Positions 24,371-36,604 of a stretch of DNA of 64,000 bases are shown here, one piece after another (the first letter of the stretch is position 1; every line of letters begins with the position of its first letter). The notes under the pieces are model-generated. The model saw only the letters and a list, made by a program, of their open reading frames with translations, was not told the origin of the DNA and ran no database searches. Source of the stretch: Stictocephala bisonia (lineage: Eukaryota > Arthropoda > Insecta > Hemiptera > Membracidae); contig JAQJVL010000426.1 of the NCBI GenBank assembly GCA_035578905.1, positions 90,001 through 154,000 of the forward strand, given 5' to 3'. The translations under genes and the position numbers were made by a program.

Positions 24371-25636
24371 ACGGGTGGTCCATTAAACCTGACACTTTTT
24401 AAACAGCTGTTTATATATAGTTCATTCGTTTACAGATGTCATTGTTGAAGCATTTGGTAATATAGGTTATGTTATTTTAGTAAACATGGGTCAGTGGACG
24501 GTTCAACATCGAACCTTTATCATTGAAGTGTTTTTTTAAAAATTAATGAGTTTGTTATTGTTACACAACGACTTTTTCGTAACAGTTTTCATGTTCCACT
24601 GTCGTAACACCATTAATAAGTGGGTTTGTGATTTTATAAACACTGCATCTGCACTAAAAAAGAAACCAACTGGTAGGCCTAGATCTGTTCGTACCCATGA
24701 GAATGTTGAAAGAACTCGTGAAGTAGTGCTTCAAAGCCCAAGACGATCAACCAGGAGACAGTCTGTTGTATTAGCAGTTTCAAGAACAAGTATACATACA
24801 CCTCGATTTGAACTTTCATCCCTACAAGATAGAGATTGTGCAAAATTTAATGACACAGATCTTGGGTTTTGCATAGCTTTCTGTCAAACGCTACTGCAAC
24901 GCATTCATGAAGAAAACATACTGCAATGTTTGACAATGTCTGACTAAGCCCATTTTGATTTGACAGGAAATGTCAACCCTCAGAATTGTCGTTACTAAAG
25001 AAATTCACAAACAACCTTTCTATAGGAAAAGAGTTTCTGTGTGGTGAGCTGCTGCACGTTTTGTAGTAATTGGGCCATATTTTTTAAAGATTACAAAAGT
25101 GCAACAGTTTCTGTGAATGCAGAATGATAAGCTGACATGATTCAGAACTTCTTCCCCGACTGCAGGAGCTATATATTGAAAAGGACACTCTATGGTTCCA
25201 GCAAGATGGTGCAACAGCGCACACAGTCAATTTGTCTATGAATGTTTTACGAGACCTATTCCCAGGACATATCTCGCTTTGATGATGTCGCATGGCCTGC
25301 ACGATCTCCTGACCTAATTGCTTGTGATTTTTGGCTGTGGGGTTAGTTGAAGGGTAAAGTTTATGCTGCAAAAGCTAACACCATTTTTGAATTGAAGAAG
25401 TGCATCAGGAATGAGGTTGCTGCAATACCGCTGCCGTAAGATAGTGTCAACTTTTGTTAAAAGATTAGAGCCTTGTGTGGAAATCGCAGGCATGTGTACA
25501 AATTGACTGATATTGTACCACATAAATAAAAATAGCATGAATTAGGGCACATTTTGGTTATTTAAAATAAATACAATCTAAATTGGAACATAGTCATTTT
25601 ATTTTAAATACGGCCAGGTTTTTATAGGCCATCCTG
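24371..25636 (+). mobile_element. Degenerate Tc1/mariner-superfamily transposon (1.27 kb)
   Basis: TA flanks both ends (24369-24370 and 25637-25638). The left terminus ACGGGTGGTCCATTAAACCT and the reverse complement of the right terminus CAGGATGGCCTATAAAAACC form an imperfect inverted repeat of about 30 bp. It encloses one broken transposase gene on the plus strand. The element is at the family's usual size and is clearly dead. Confidence 0.88.
24486..25529 (+). pseudogene. Transposase pseudogene, mariner superfamily
   Basis: Starts MGQWTVQHRTFIIEVFF, then a stop. In another frame it resumes NEFVIVTQRLFR and then NTINKWVCDF with a basic GRPRSV linker, the helix-turn-helix region expected in such transposases. 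Catalytic blocks are visible: MSD*AHFDLTGN (first Asp, next to a stop), WFQQDGATAHT (second Asp, codon 25205-25207) and ARSPDLIACDFWLWG (third Asp, codon 25326-25328). About 118 bases separate the last two Asp codons, roughly 39-40 residues allowing for a frameshift. Several stops and frame changes rule out activity. A transposase of this family excises the element and inserts it at TA. Confidence 0.85.
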
Positions 25637-25638
25637 TA

Positions 25639-26338
25639 TTAACTATTTTTTAGTGCATTTTATTAATTATTGTTATCTTTTTATCAGACAAATTTAAATT
25701 TTCAGTCAGAAGTTATAAGGAAAGCGATGAAAATAAGAAGTAATTATTGATGTCGCAATGTTAAAAGGCCTGGTTACGTGAATAGTGTTCTTTTGTCATA
25801 ATAGATGTGTCCTAAAATATTAACAAATGAATTCTGTAAAATTATATTTCTTTAAGCATGGGATCTAAGTTAAAATATATGTTAGGATATTTTTTTTTAA
25901 ACTAAAGGCAATCTTAAAAGTTACCCATAACAATATTAATTTGTGATACTTTGTTACTGTATATTTCAGTAAACATATGCAGAAATGTGGAAAATTATAC
26001 AAAAATATAATCATAATCACTCCTAAAACACAATCTCAACTTTAATAATAGTTCTATGTAGAATTTTGCATAAGCCGATTTATTTTATTACCGTTTATAC
26101 TTCAAGAATTTTTTTCATCTTAAGGTTCCATAAAATATTCAAAATGGAACTATTTAATATTCAATTGTTTTATACACCATTTATTATACAAGAAGTGTTT
26201 TATTACAAAACATATTTCCCTATTTCTATCACATTCTATCATACAGCTAAACTTATTAGTGGTAGTAAGTTAGTCCTTTCAGTGACATTTTTATCAGAAA
26301 TCTTTTTTCTCTATAATTATTATCTATAAATTTTTATT
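25639..26338. other. AT-rich noncoding stretch
   Basis: No recognisable feature. The 87-codon plus frame at 26066-26329 is Phe/Ile/Tyr-rich and looks like chance. Confidence 0.55.
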
Positions 26339-26747
26339 CAGGGCGTCCCAAATGTAAAGTGACAAACTTGGGGAAAAAAATGAAAATCAAGAATAATGTT
26401 TCTAAAAACACTTTGTTTACCAGATATCCGCGATTTTGTTTTATTTTCACAAATGAATGTTTATCTCCAAGTTGGCTTAACCGATTTTATGAAACTTGGA
26501 CCAAGGTTAGTTTCTTCCACTTAGAGGTTAGGTTATTCCAAGTACCGCTATGCACGGTAAGATAATAGATACTTATTTTAGAAAAAGAAAATCAATTTAA
26601 AACAATATAAATGTTCAAAATGGCAACAATTTGAATACCTGGTAAACGGAAGCGTTTTTGGAAAAAAATATTTTCTTGATTTTCTCTTTATTTTGACCTT
26701 TATAACCATTTCCCAAAAGTTTGATATTTTACTTTTGGGACACCCTG
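26339..26747. mobile_element. MITE of Tc1/mariner type (409 bp)
   Basis: Left end CAGGGCGTCCCAAATGTAAA and the reverse complement of the right end CAGGGTGTCCCAAAAGTAAA make an inverted repeat continuing through GTGACAAACTT/ATATCAAACTT. The right flank is TA; the left flank is TT, probably a mutated target site. No transposase. Termini resemble the 9776-10176 element, but the interiors differ. Confidence 0.85.
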
Positions 26748-26817
26748 TATATATTGTCATACACACTCGTATTTAACGTACAGTTGATAAAACAGATACC
26801 ATTATTGAGGATATTCT

Positions 26818-26965
26818 AAATCAAGTGTTGGCCAATTAACTGAAAATTCTCCCCTGCATAATGAGCCTAAGAGGATTTCGTAGCCACCAGGTGACGTTTC
26901 ACAGGAGATTTGACTGTCCGTGGCTGGGGAGGATCATCTGGTTAATAGCTGACATATTTAATTGA
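26818..26965 (+). mobile_element. 3'-end fragment of a non-LTR retrotransposon
   Basis: About 148 bp similar, in opposite orientation, to the 3' UTR of the retrotransposon remnant at 31330-32155. Shared blocks are GAGCCTAAGAGGATTTCGTA, GCCACCAG, GTTTCACAG and CCGTGGCTGGGGAGG. It is a heavily 5'-truncated copy with no coding sequence. Confidence 0.72.
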
Positions 26966-29900
26966 GTTATAATCTACTAAGAAAAAGAATATTCATCAGC
27001 CTCGTGTTATTCATGAGATTTATGAAAAAAAATATTGTTTAAAAATCTGAACTTTAGGGGAGGTTCATTTTCCGTTGGAAAGAGGAATACTACTCCTTGA
27101 TCACAATCTTGAGGTTATTTAACTTATCAGTATTGTCATGTACATGTATTCTAAAGCAAACTATCGTGAGATATTTTTACTCTTCCATGACAATGCATTT
27201 GACAACAACTTAAAATGAATGTATTATTTTAAAGACCAATAATATATCATAATTTCTTAAAAATCATTATCGGTCTATGGGAACTCAAGTTCATATAAAA
27301 CAATAACTACAATGTTTTGTAGCATAACTAAGTTCTCGGGCTGCCCAACGACTATTTAGCTATCTGAACAGTTGAAACTTGTAAAGTTTCTTGGTCTTGC
27401 CGCAAGGTATTCAAGCTTGTTATAAGACTTCATTTCATCAAAGAGTAACCAGTGCAAACATCTTATATGCACCCTTTAGATATTATTTAGTATTAAATAA
27501 TAAAATAATATAATTTACTATTTCTTATGAAATATTTTATTAAAGGAATTATGATTAGTTTTGTTTCTCCAATTAGTTTTATTTACTGAACTGACAGCTA
27601 TTCGTCACATGATCTTTTTTTTTTTGTGTAACAGCTGTCAGTATTTATCACATCAAATATTTCTCAACATCACTTGATATCTTTCAGTCCTCAGAGAACT
27701 AGTGTTCGAACCCTAAGACTTCTATTTCCTTCCAACATCACGTTATACATATGTGTCCAATATAATGCTAGCACAACCAAATACATGAACCTGTCGTAAT
27801 TTTTATTTAAGGAAAACACCTTATGACAAATTTGTTATGTACATGTTATTTTCATTCCAAACTATTGTTTATACATAAATATGTATGGCTAATTTTAAAT
27901 GATTCAATCAATTATATGTATCCAGTTTATTAGTACGTAGTTACTTCCAGCTGTTTAGGTCAGGATTTAAAGGAAGATAGATTTAGAAAGATCCCTTTCA
28001 CGTCATATTATTAAAATATTATTTATTCTTAATACTTATAATAAAGAAGTATTTTTTCGACCTACATAAACTTAAATAGTATTATAATATTATTTTAACA
28101 AACAAACTATTGTTTAGTATTTTCAACTCTGCTTCTTAACTTAAATAATGTAAAAACAATAAACTTCATATTGTATTAATATTGGATGTAATTCAAACTT
28201 ATGTAAAACATTTGTTAAGTACGTATATTTGTTTAGAATGTTTAGGTAGTTTAAATCTATAGCTAATGGCGCTAATAAAACAAATAAAACTACCAATCAT
28301 AACTATTCTTAAATTATTAGTTACAAAGACATTAAAGTAAATAAATAAACAGAATTGTATTGTCATACAAATAAATGTTCATTAATTGACATAGTCATAT
28401 ATAAAAGCTCAAGAGCTAAGTTAAAGATATTTTTGTACTACAAAATTATTTGTATTATTTAAGATAGTAATAAAATAACAACTGTTTTGTTAAAACAGGT
28501 TCAGAGAGTAATTTTAAATATGTATTGTATGTTAAAACATAGCTATCACAAACGGTAATAAATCATGTTCCTAAAATCTATCAGTTCGGTAAATTAAACT
28601 AACTACAAATAAATACTAGCTATTGTTTAAATAGTATTCCAAGAAGCCAATTACAAACTTTTGGAAAAATAAATTTTATTGATAACTATTTATTAAGCTA
28701 TGTAATTTATTGTACATTTCAAAAGAAACTACATAATGGCTATTCACTACTTTGCTCAAACTAACAAAATCAATTTTAGTAAGCTATTTATTTTAATTAT
28801 GGTCTCATAATTAAGAGTAGCACATTTATATATATATATCATGATTTTTAATAATAATATACAGTACTTAAATCCGTATTTTTATTATTATTATTATTAA
28901 AGATCGATGGTTTATAGTGATCTATACAGTTTGTCCCGCTGTATAATAAGCCTTATGATATTTTTTGGTAGGATTAAAACATAATATATTCACCGACTAT
29001 AAAAAATCAATCCGTATATATAAACCGACTATAAATATGCAAAGTTAGCAGATTTAATATGGTTTACCTCTATGCAGATAGTGAGCTTTTTAATAAAAAT
29101 ATTATTGTTAAAAGTTTTCAAGTAGTATTACTATGGGATCTCCCTGTAAAATATTCATCAACATATACATATAAAAATTTTAATTGATCATCATAACTTT
29201 TGTTTTAAATTTTAACAAGAGTCTACAAAGTAAAAACCATCAAGTTCAAAGTTAGATTCAAAATATAAAAGGTTTTTTACAAAGTGATTTATATAACGGT
29301 CCATTAAATATTCCTCCAATGATGATAAGACACTTGGCAAATGATCAGAATTCCTAAGTTATTTGGTTGATTAACCAATGTAATTCCGTTTCTCGGGTTA
29401 ATGGCTGATCATTTAGCTAAAGAATTCTCTAGAACAAAATTCTTTCCTCAGACGAGTTAAAGGAGTTAAAGCAACGAGTCAAGTGACTGTATATAAACTC
29501 TTTTTTAAATTTGTTTCGATTGAACATATTCAAAATCATCAATTCAATGATAATACAATGCAAATATTATTATACAACAACGTATTACTGTAATTTGTAC
29601 TATCATTTTCGTAGAAGGTGTAATAAAAAAGTAGTTTAAATACCATAAATACTTTATAGTACTATTAGGCTCCAAAAGTAATTATTTTAATATCTATTAA
29701 CCACTAGTGTAAAACTTTCTAAAATGAACCAAACAATAAGTATATACGTTTGTAAATAATATTTTTGTTATAGTACCACTTTCTTATTTTGCATTTACTT
29801 CTTTCCACATAGTAACTTTATCCCTATTAAAAATCTTACTACATTTATCATTAAGTAACAAATTTAAAGAATACTAAATTCTAAATTCACATACAGATTA

Positions 29901-30635
29901 ATAAATTATATTCAAGCTGGAAATGCTTTCAGTTTAAATTCCTTTAACTGACATTAAGCTTTTACATGTTTTTTTATCGTTTTAACTATAACTGGTACAC
30001 TTATTTCATATATGTCAATCTAATTTAGATAACATTATATTTATAATTCATTCAATGCAATACATTTTAATTTTGTTCGATATTTTTATAAAATAAATTT
30101 CACTTCTTAACAGTAAACATGCTTTCTAATAATTGCAAATAGTTTAATTATACGATTAAAATTACCGAACAGTTTAAAATTACTGTGAATAAATTTTATT
30201 AATTGGTATTACCCCAACCAATGTGGTTGTTCATTGTGTATTACTGATTCAGAGGGAGTCGATTTTAAATAGTAATTCTGTGAAAAAATAGGAGAGTTTT
30301 ATGGATACACATATTGGCTGATAGTAAGGGGTCGTTAAACAATTACATATTAATATGCGTTATACCCAACATCAATAATAGATGCCAATGGCATTTAATT
30401 ACATTTGCAATGTAGTTGTAACATGTGTTAATTACATTATATACTTGCAAGATGGTTAAAATGGATTTTTTAGGAGGTTAACAGATGGGTGTAACTGTTA
30501 TCTATAATTTTATGTAAACATATGTCTCTTTTTAATAAGCTTGCCTATTAAAGTGAGTCTCAATATGAATGTGGAGTTGGAAGATGTAGTCGTTTGGCTG
30601 GAGCAGTTATAGTCTATTTATTGAATTACTTAACT
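26966..30635. other. AT-rich noncoding stretch
   Basis: No gene or family recognised. A short (TA)n lies near 28829-28839 and a (TTA)n near 28882-28898. A possible weak MITE at 28927-29150 is listed under rejected items. Confidence 0.5.
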
Positions 30636-30766
30636 TCAGAGCACTCTTGCAACAAATGCTGGAATTACGAGGAGATTAGGAATGCTATAACCAAAGGCGT
30701 GACGATGTAAGTCAGCTGCAACTATAGCACCGCCTTTAAGTATTTCATTGACGCCACATTTCAGAC
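30636..30766 (-). CDS. Possible terminal exon (weak), unknown protein
   Basis: Minus-strand frame after a splice-like AAAACAG|G at about 30766. It reads LKCGVNEILKGGAIVAADL, continues HRHAFGYSIPNLLVIPAFVA and ends RVL-stop (TGA, 30636-30638). An AATAAA lies about 14 bases after the stop (30617-30622 on the minus strand). Amino-acid composition and codon use look less AT-driven than the surroundings. The GVNE...KGG..IVAAD pattern faintly recalls L7Ae/NHP2-type RNA-binding proteins, but the length and order do not fit well. The acceptor has almost no pyrimidine tract and no upstream exon is visible. It may be chance or a pseudogene. Confidence 0.25.
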
Positions 30767-31329
30767 CTGTTTTATAAATTACTTCTTTGATACTGTACAC
30801 TTTAGTTGTAATAAATATCATGGACGGTTTTATTATTTTTATAGATTATGTTCATAGATGGTTTTTATCGCATGATTTTAATATTTTTCCATTGTATTGT
30901 ATTTTTAACAGAATTAAAATACCTCTTCAAGCAAATTTATACCACAGTAATGATGGTTTATCTTATGTCTTGGCAACACCGCGTGTCAGAGCTACACTGA
31001 AATAAATAATTTTTTTTATCATTAAATTTAAAAATAATTCCAGAGGCGACTTTCATTAAATTAAATAAAGTATAACTCCTTTTAGCTTCAGCAGTCATAC
31101 ATTGTGGTAACAACTTTCTGGGACGACTCCGGAAGTAGCAAGTGAAGGCCAACCAATTAAAATCCACGTAAAGTTACTGAAAGTACCACAGTATTGTCAG
31201 ATACATATGATCTTACCAAACGTCACATGAACTAAGGTTAAGATTTTAAAACAATATTTTTTCCACTTCACGACTGATATGAAGCATATGAATAATGTTT
31301 TATTTCTTAGTAAATGTTAATCAAATTTA

Positions 31330-32153
31330 ACTAGCCAGCAATTAACCAGAGAAGCCCTCCCCAGCCACGGAGTGTCAGATCTGCTGTGAAACGCCATCTG
31401 GTGGCTACGAAATCCTCTTAGGCTCACTCAACGAGGGAGGGTTTTCATTTAATTTGTCAGCCCTTGATTTGAAGGCCCCACAATAAAGCTTTCTGTTTTA
31501 TTACCTGGAATATTTTTTACGATTTGGAGGGCCAGGCTTCCAAACCTGGTAACGGCTCCTAAGCCAAAAATGCTTATTGTGCGCCTCCTTTACAGGACTT
31601 CAAACCTCATGCAATCCCAGGTCCTTAGAAAACCTTGAGATTTCCTGGATGATGTTATTCTGTACTAAACCTTGGCCACGTTTTTAAACGCCAACCAAGG
31701 TGAGAGCCCACTTCCTAGCTAAGGCCAGGCAGTGGAAGAGGATGTGCCATCCAGACTCCTCTTCCTCCCCACATTTACTGCACAAGAGAATGGGGGATAG
31801 GAATCCCATCTTTTTCAGCAAGAGAAAGAGCTTCAGCCGTGTTGGAGTATGACGGCCCCAATGGGACCTCCTTTGCTTGCCTATTACCTGTCATTGCCTC
31901 CTTGGTCTCCTGGAACTTGACGAGGCTGTAGACAACCCCACATGGGAGGAACGAGACGTTCCTCAGTGCCTCTCCTGGCACAGTGGTCTGCCCTCTCGTT
32001 TCCCAGTACCCCGATATAATCTAGCACCCATGACGGGATTATCCTATTGGAACACGCTAGCGTTTTAAGAACCCCGTGACAGACCCAATCTAAACTCGAG
32101 GTGAAGTCAAAAGACGCAAGTGACCTTAGTGCCGCTTGGCTGTTTGAGGAGTT

Positions 32154-32155
<2 letters not shown>
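31330..32155 (-). mobile_element. Non-LTR retrotransposon 3' end (RNase H to 3' UTR), 5'-truncated
   Basis: On the minus strand from about 32155 down. The segment encodes the end of an RNase H domain and a C-terminal zinc-knuckle, followed by a 3' UTR ending near 31330. It is much GC-richer than the flanks, which suggests relatively recent arrival or a different mutational history. The 5' edge joins a long A tract (T44 on the plus strand). Related 3' UTR fragments lie at 26.8 kb (plus) and 34.2 kb (minus). Confidence 0.85.
31690..32050 (-). pseudogene. LINE ORF2 C-terminal pseudogene (RNase H + CCHC)
   Basis: Minus-strand reading gives IPSWVLDYIGVLGNERADHC, then ARRGTE (32040-31955). This is the last catalytic motif of retrotransposon RNase H, usually GH.GI.GNE.AD. 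Further on in another frame comes PSYSNTAEALSLAEKDGIPI. Then CSKCGEEEESGWHILFHCLA (31782-31728) gives the C-x2-C...H-x4... C knuckle of I/R1-type ORF2 proteins. RNase H removes RNA from the RNA-DNA hybrid; the knuckle is thought to bind nucleic acid. Frames shift between the motifs and stops occur, so it is dead. The endonuclease and reverse-transcriptase domains are missing. Confidence 0.85.
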
Positions 32156-32199
<44 letters not shown>

Positions 32200-32208
32200 C
32201 TTTTTTTT
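32156..32208. repeat. Long T tract (T44, C, T8)
   Basis: Homopolymer directly at the 5' junction of the minus-strand LINE remnant, where an A tail is not expected for that orientation. It could be the A tail of another minus-strand insertion lying upstream, or a pre-existing tract used as a target. Confidence 0.95.
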
Positions 32209-33364
32209 GCTGAAAGTTAACTGTGTGAAAAAATAATGATTTAAAAGGTAATGTTTAATGATTCTATTGATACATTTTTATAATTTAACTATCTAAAATA
32301 TGTAACTGTTGACATTCAAAAGCATGTACAGTTGTGGTGTATATGTTTATATTATGCTGCATAAAACTATTTACGTTATTAACGTAATATTTGTATTGAA
32401 ATATAATTGTACAAAAAACAGATTAAGTAATTACTAACAAAGTGTTATTTATCGGCAGTAAAGAGTTTTAAAACATGTCCCTACATCGATCAAAGTCCTA
32501 AAATATTCAACTGTTATATCTTTGTTTTTCATTTAGATCACCGGTTTACGAGGATGCCGATTCCAATTTATTTTAAAATTGCCAAACAACAATTTTCGTA
32601 CCGAAAGTTAATGGAAAATGTAACGTTTAAACGACTTACAGAATATTTAATAATATTTGTTTGACAAATTAATGAATGAGTTTAGTTTCTGAAATAGATT
32701 ACTAATATAATATTTTTTGCACTTCATCTAATTATCCTAAACTACATGTAAGACATTTTAATTGAACAATTTAAAAACCTTAAGTTTTTCCTGCTACACC
32801 CAATTACAAAATATTTAATTAACATTACATTAGTATTGATTTAGATAAAAGGAACACTTATTTTCTATTTAATAATTCATCCTAATAAGGTGTTATATAT
32901 CCACCTAATTAATTATAACTCAATTTTGTAGTATCTGTCAACTGAGCAGAAAGCACAGTTTGAGAACAGTTCTTCTCTTGGAAATCCCAGGAAGTATTTT
33001 TTTTAAATCATTGTTAAATAATGTAGCTTCGTGGCATACCTACAAATACATCATTATCTACATAATTCATAATTTTTTCAAATGTAATCTGTTGTGGAAC
33101 TTAACAATAAAAAACACTATGACTAAACATTGGCATTCTATTTAAAAGTATGTTCTAAATTAATTCAATTCAATTAACTCAGCAATGTGTGAAGGGATTA
33201 AGCAGTTGCCAGCTGCTGATTACCACGGCGATTGTCGTTCTGCTTGATTACCTTTCAATGGCATGCATCCGTTCCAAAGAAACAAAATTTACGTTTTACT
33301 TCTAAACAAAAATGTTATTTTATTGTTACATTTAAATTACGTATGGAATTTTTACTAACGAAGA
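32209..33364. other. AT-rich noncoding stretch
   Basis: No gene seen. At about 33183-33220 AATGTGTGAAGGGATTAAGC..GCCAGCTGCTGATTA is loosely similar to the middle of the tRNA-headed SINE at 38.85 kb; too short to call. Confidence 0.5.
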
Positions 33365-33625
33365 AACATTATTACCACACCCCCGGGCCAAACATACAAT
33401 GGTATTGACCCCCCCCCCTGGCCTACTGCTTTCGCACTCTTGTAGACACAGAAACTCGATACATTCAGCGCAATATGTATGTAACCTCTGTTTCTTTTCT
33501 TCTCTGTGTAGTGACCCACCCACCCTCTTATAAATTTATAGTAGTATAGACTCACCCACCCACCCATACGAGTACAGTGGTATTAACCAACTCACCCACC
33601 ACCCATACACGTACTTTGGTATTGA
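33365..33625 (-). repeat. Degenerate 28-bp minisatellite units, inverted
   Basis: CACCCATACGAGTACAGTGG TATTAACC (33562-33589), CACCCATACACGTACTTTGG TATTGACC (33601-33628) and CATACAATGGTATTGACCCC (33390-33409) are diverged reverse complements of the 7.2-kb unit. The pyrimidine-rich spacers (CCCACCCACC, C8) are also GC-rich against the background. Three open minus frames across it are shadows of the repeat. Confidence 0.72.
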
Positions 33626-34199
33626 CCTATGCATTCTATCCCGATGAAAACATACAAGGATAAACCCCTTACGTACATTCCAGACCGTACTGTGTTGAAA
33701 CCCCAGCTGATAACTTGTAAAGTTTAGGAGTCTCAAGGTATCAGGGTTTTGTACTGTAAACTTTTCCCAATAAAAAAATTCTAAGCAAAGCCTCGATAGT
33801 TTCCGACCAATCGGATTCTTACTTTATATTGTAATAATGCAGGAATAGTTCAAATATAATCTTCTACTGATTGTTTATTGAATATATGGATAATATAGAG
33901 CATTATTTAATTTCACGTGAATTATTCTAGCTGCTTAACTTCTAAAATTAAAATATTTTATTTTTTATCATAAGTTCGATAATATACAATAATAACTTTA
34001 CTCCTAACATTAAGTGTACAAAAGTTTCTTTAAGTTTAATTTTACGTCATGTATATTGTATTTTCAGTACTTAGATCTTAGTAACATATGAAAACAGTAA
34101 TTAAAAGTATAATAATCACTACTAAAAATACAATCTATAATAATCGCAGTATTTTCATTTAATTTAAAATTAATTAACTACAAACCCCCTTTGGCATTG

Positions 34200-34292
34200 A
34201 GGGGTGGTTCAAAAACCCACTTCGTGGTTGATTAATCCTCTTAGGTCAACTGAATGGAAAACCAGCTTTTATTTAATTGGCCAAGCACGTAC
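34200..34292 (-). mobile_element. Very degenerate LINE 3'-UTR fragment
   Basis: AATCCTCTTAGGTCAACTGA ... TTTATTTAATTGGCCAAGCA aligns with AATCCTCTTAGGCTCACTCA ... TTCATTTAATTTGTCAGCCC in the 31.4-kb LINE 3' UTR. The CCACTTCGTGGTTGATTAAT segment matches CATCTGGTGGCTACGAAAT weakly. Confidence 0.55.
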
Positions 34293-35960
34293 TTAAAAAT
34301 TTACCTCAGGATTTAAAACATCGTGAATAATACCTGGCGTTTAATTGTACTCCGTTATCACAGTTTTGTTTTCTCAGTATTTTTATTTTTACTCACAGAA
34401 TTGATTTAAAATTGTGGAATGTAAATTATTACTTGAGAGCTGGAGCAAACTCCAGAATAATGTGTTACTAAGACATATTCATTAGAAATAATTTGGTACA
34501 TAACAAAACAAATAAATAATATTTCTGTTTTGTACGTGAGAAGAAAACAGCCATATTTTTTACGGTAAATAATAGAAGACTGAATCTTATGATGGATTAG
34601 TTAAAACCGAAAACATTGTTTTACCTTTTATTGACTTTTAAGCTATAACTTAGCAGTTTTTTTTATTTCTGAATATAATTGGTCCTAATAATTAGCTAAT
34701 TTACATGCTTATTTTTAATGATTAGCGAATTGTAATTTTTTTTACTTTTGTGTGCGTCTAATTATTTATCTCTTTTGTAATTACTTTTAAGACTGTCTGT
34801 CCAAATATGCATATAGAAGCTCTTAAACGAAGAACACAAGGTTCTGGTTCATTTAAACTGTTTATTACAAACTGAGGTAATACATTTACGTAAAAAAGAC
34901 AACGTATTTGACATTATAAAAACTAATAAGACAGCAGTATTTATTTTTAAAGACGGCATCATACCTATTTTTTTAATGTTTTAATGAAATGTTGTCGAAG
35001 TCAATTATAGAGGTGTTATCTATTAAAGTTATAAGTAAATAAAAACTATATGTCCAAATAAACAAAAAAACAGTGTGAAATAAAAATGAGATCGTTTCTG
35101 CTAATTCACTGCCATAACCATAACTTAGGTTAACCTAATTTAATCAAACCAATCCTAACATAACCTAACCAAAGTAGTGGTAGTGAATTAACGAATAAGG
35201 TTCAAAAAATGTTTTGATGAATTAGTTAAACATATAAAAGTTTATACTAAACACTATTTTATTTTATTTTTTATAGTATTGATACAGGTATTTTTATTAA
35301 ATGTAATTTTTTAAAATAATTATTGGGATAAATAAAGTTTCCTTTGTTAATTAAGGTGAGTGATATGAATATATATTAACTCAATTATTACTTTGCATAT
35401 TTGTTGTTACAAGTGTTAGTTTACTGCCTATGTTAACAACATGTCCATGTTTGGCTTCTCCCTATTTGTGTACTAAACTACTCCACTGTACTACAATGCC
35501 TACAAACATTAGACCGGCCTGTCGTGGTGAAGCAGGAGTTCCTTTTTGATAAAACTGAGATTACCGCAAGGAGAATAAAAGCGTTTACTTTTACTAATGA
35601 TGGGCCCAAAAATTACCGTAACTTTGTCTTGTCAATTTAAATTAATGACCCTCTTAGTTCTAAGAATTTGTTCATTTTTTGTTTTAAACATCGCAATTAC
35701 CCTGTGATGAACATAATTTCTTTCTAGAGGGTACAATACAAAGATATAAATGTTTTGCATAGTCAACCTTTACGATCATTTTACTAACTTAACACTAGCT
35801 TAAAATTAAATACCATCATTTACAGATAATTCAAAATACACCCAAATATAATCACTATAATATATAGTTTTATATGATCTTCATTAAATACTTTAGATTA
35901 TATTATTATCGTATCCCAAAATATATATATTAGTAAATTCCTACACACTTCTCCCAATTG

Positions 35961-35992
<32 letters not shown>

Positions 35993-36600
35993 CAAACACA
36001 TCCACCTAAGAATGCATATCTTCTAAGTATTGAAAACGAGATTTAATAACGATTATATTTATCAATTCCTTTAATTGGATTAATGTTGTTTGAGTTCTGT
36101 AATTCAACAGATTTTTTTAAGGAGCATTTATCATTAGTAAATTAGAACACCTGCAAATTGTCAAAAATAACAAAACAAATGTAACAAGCTACACGTTTCA
36201 TGAAAGCTGAACTTATACACTGATAGTGCATTAACGTTTAATGCAACTTAAGAAGTAAAGCCGAGGATTCTATAAGCTGCTTCACGAAGATTACAGCGAC
36301 AAGTTTCCATTCCACCTATTATATGGGATTTTACAGCTTAACAACTTTGTACAGTCTGGAGTATAAGCTCAAGACAGCTAGCGTGCTAAGTGATTCTTAG
36401 ATATAACTTTATAATTATTGTTTAAAGATGTTTATATGCTTCATAAAATATAAATTATAATGAAACTTTGTGGAGTTTACATACATATAGTGTATAGTTT
36501 TCTGTCAGCTACCATTTATTAGTTTAAAAATGTATAAAAGATGTGTTACATATTTGCTAAAAGTTCCAAAATTATTAGATATTAATAAGATAAATATATC
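34293..36600. other. AT-rich noncoding stretch
   Basis: No gene seen. A T tract of about 27 lies at 35961-35987. A patch with several TAACCTAA-like words (35125-35175) is not a tandem telomere repeat. Confidence 0.5.
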
Positions 36601-36604
36601 GTGA

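Noticed and set aside
25020..25538. Three minus-strand frames
   Set aside because: Opposite strand of the 24.4-kb transposase pseudogene.
27600..27730. B-box-like GTTCGAACCC at about 27702
   Set aside because: No A box at a suitable distance on either strand.
28927..29150. Possible MITE (TACAGTTTGTCCC ... GGGATCTCCCTGTAA)
   Set aside because: Only about 10 terminal bases pair, with mismatches; too weak to support.
35110..35180. TAACCTAAC-like words resembling insect telomere repeat (CCTAA)n
   Set aside because: Not tandem at 5-bp period; just a few scattered words.
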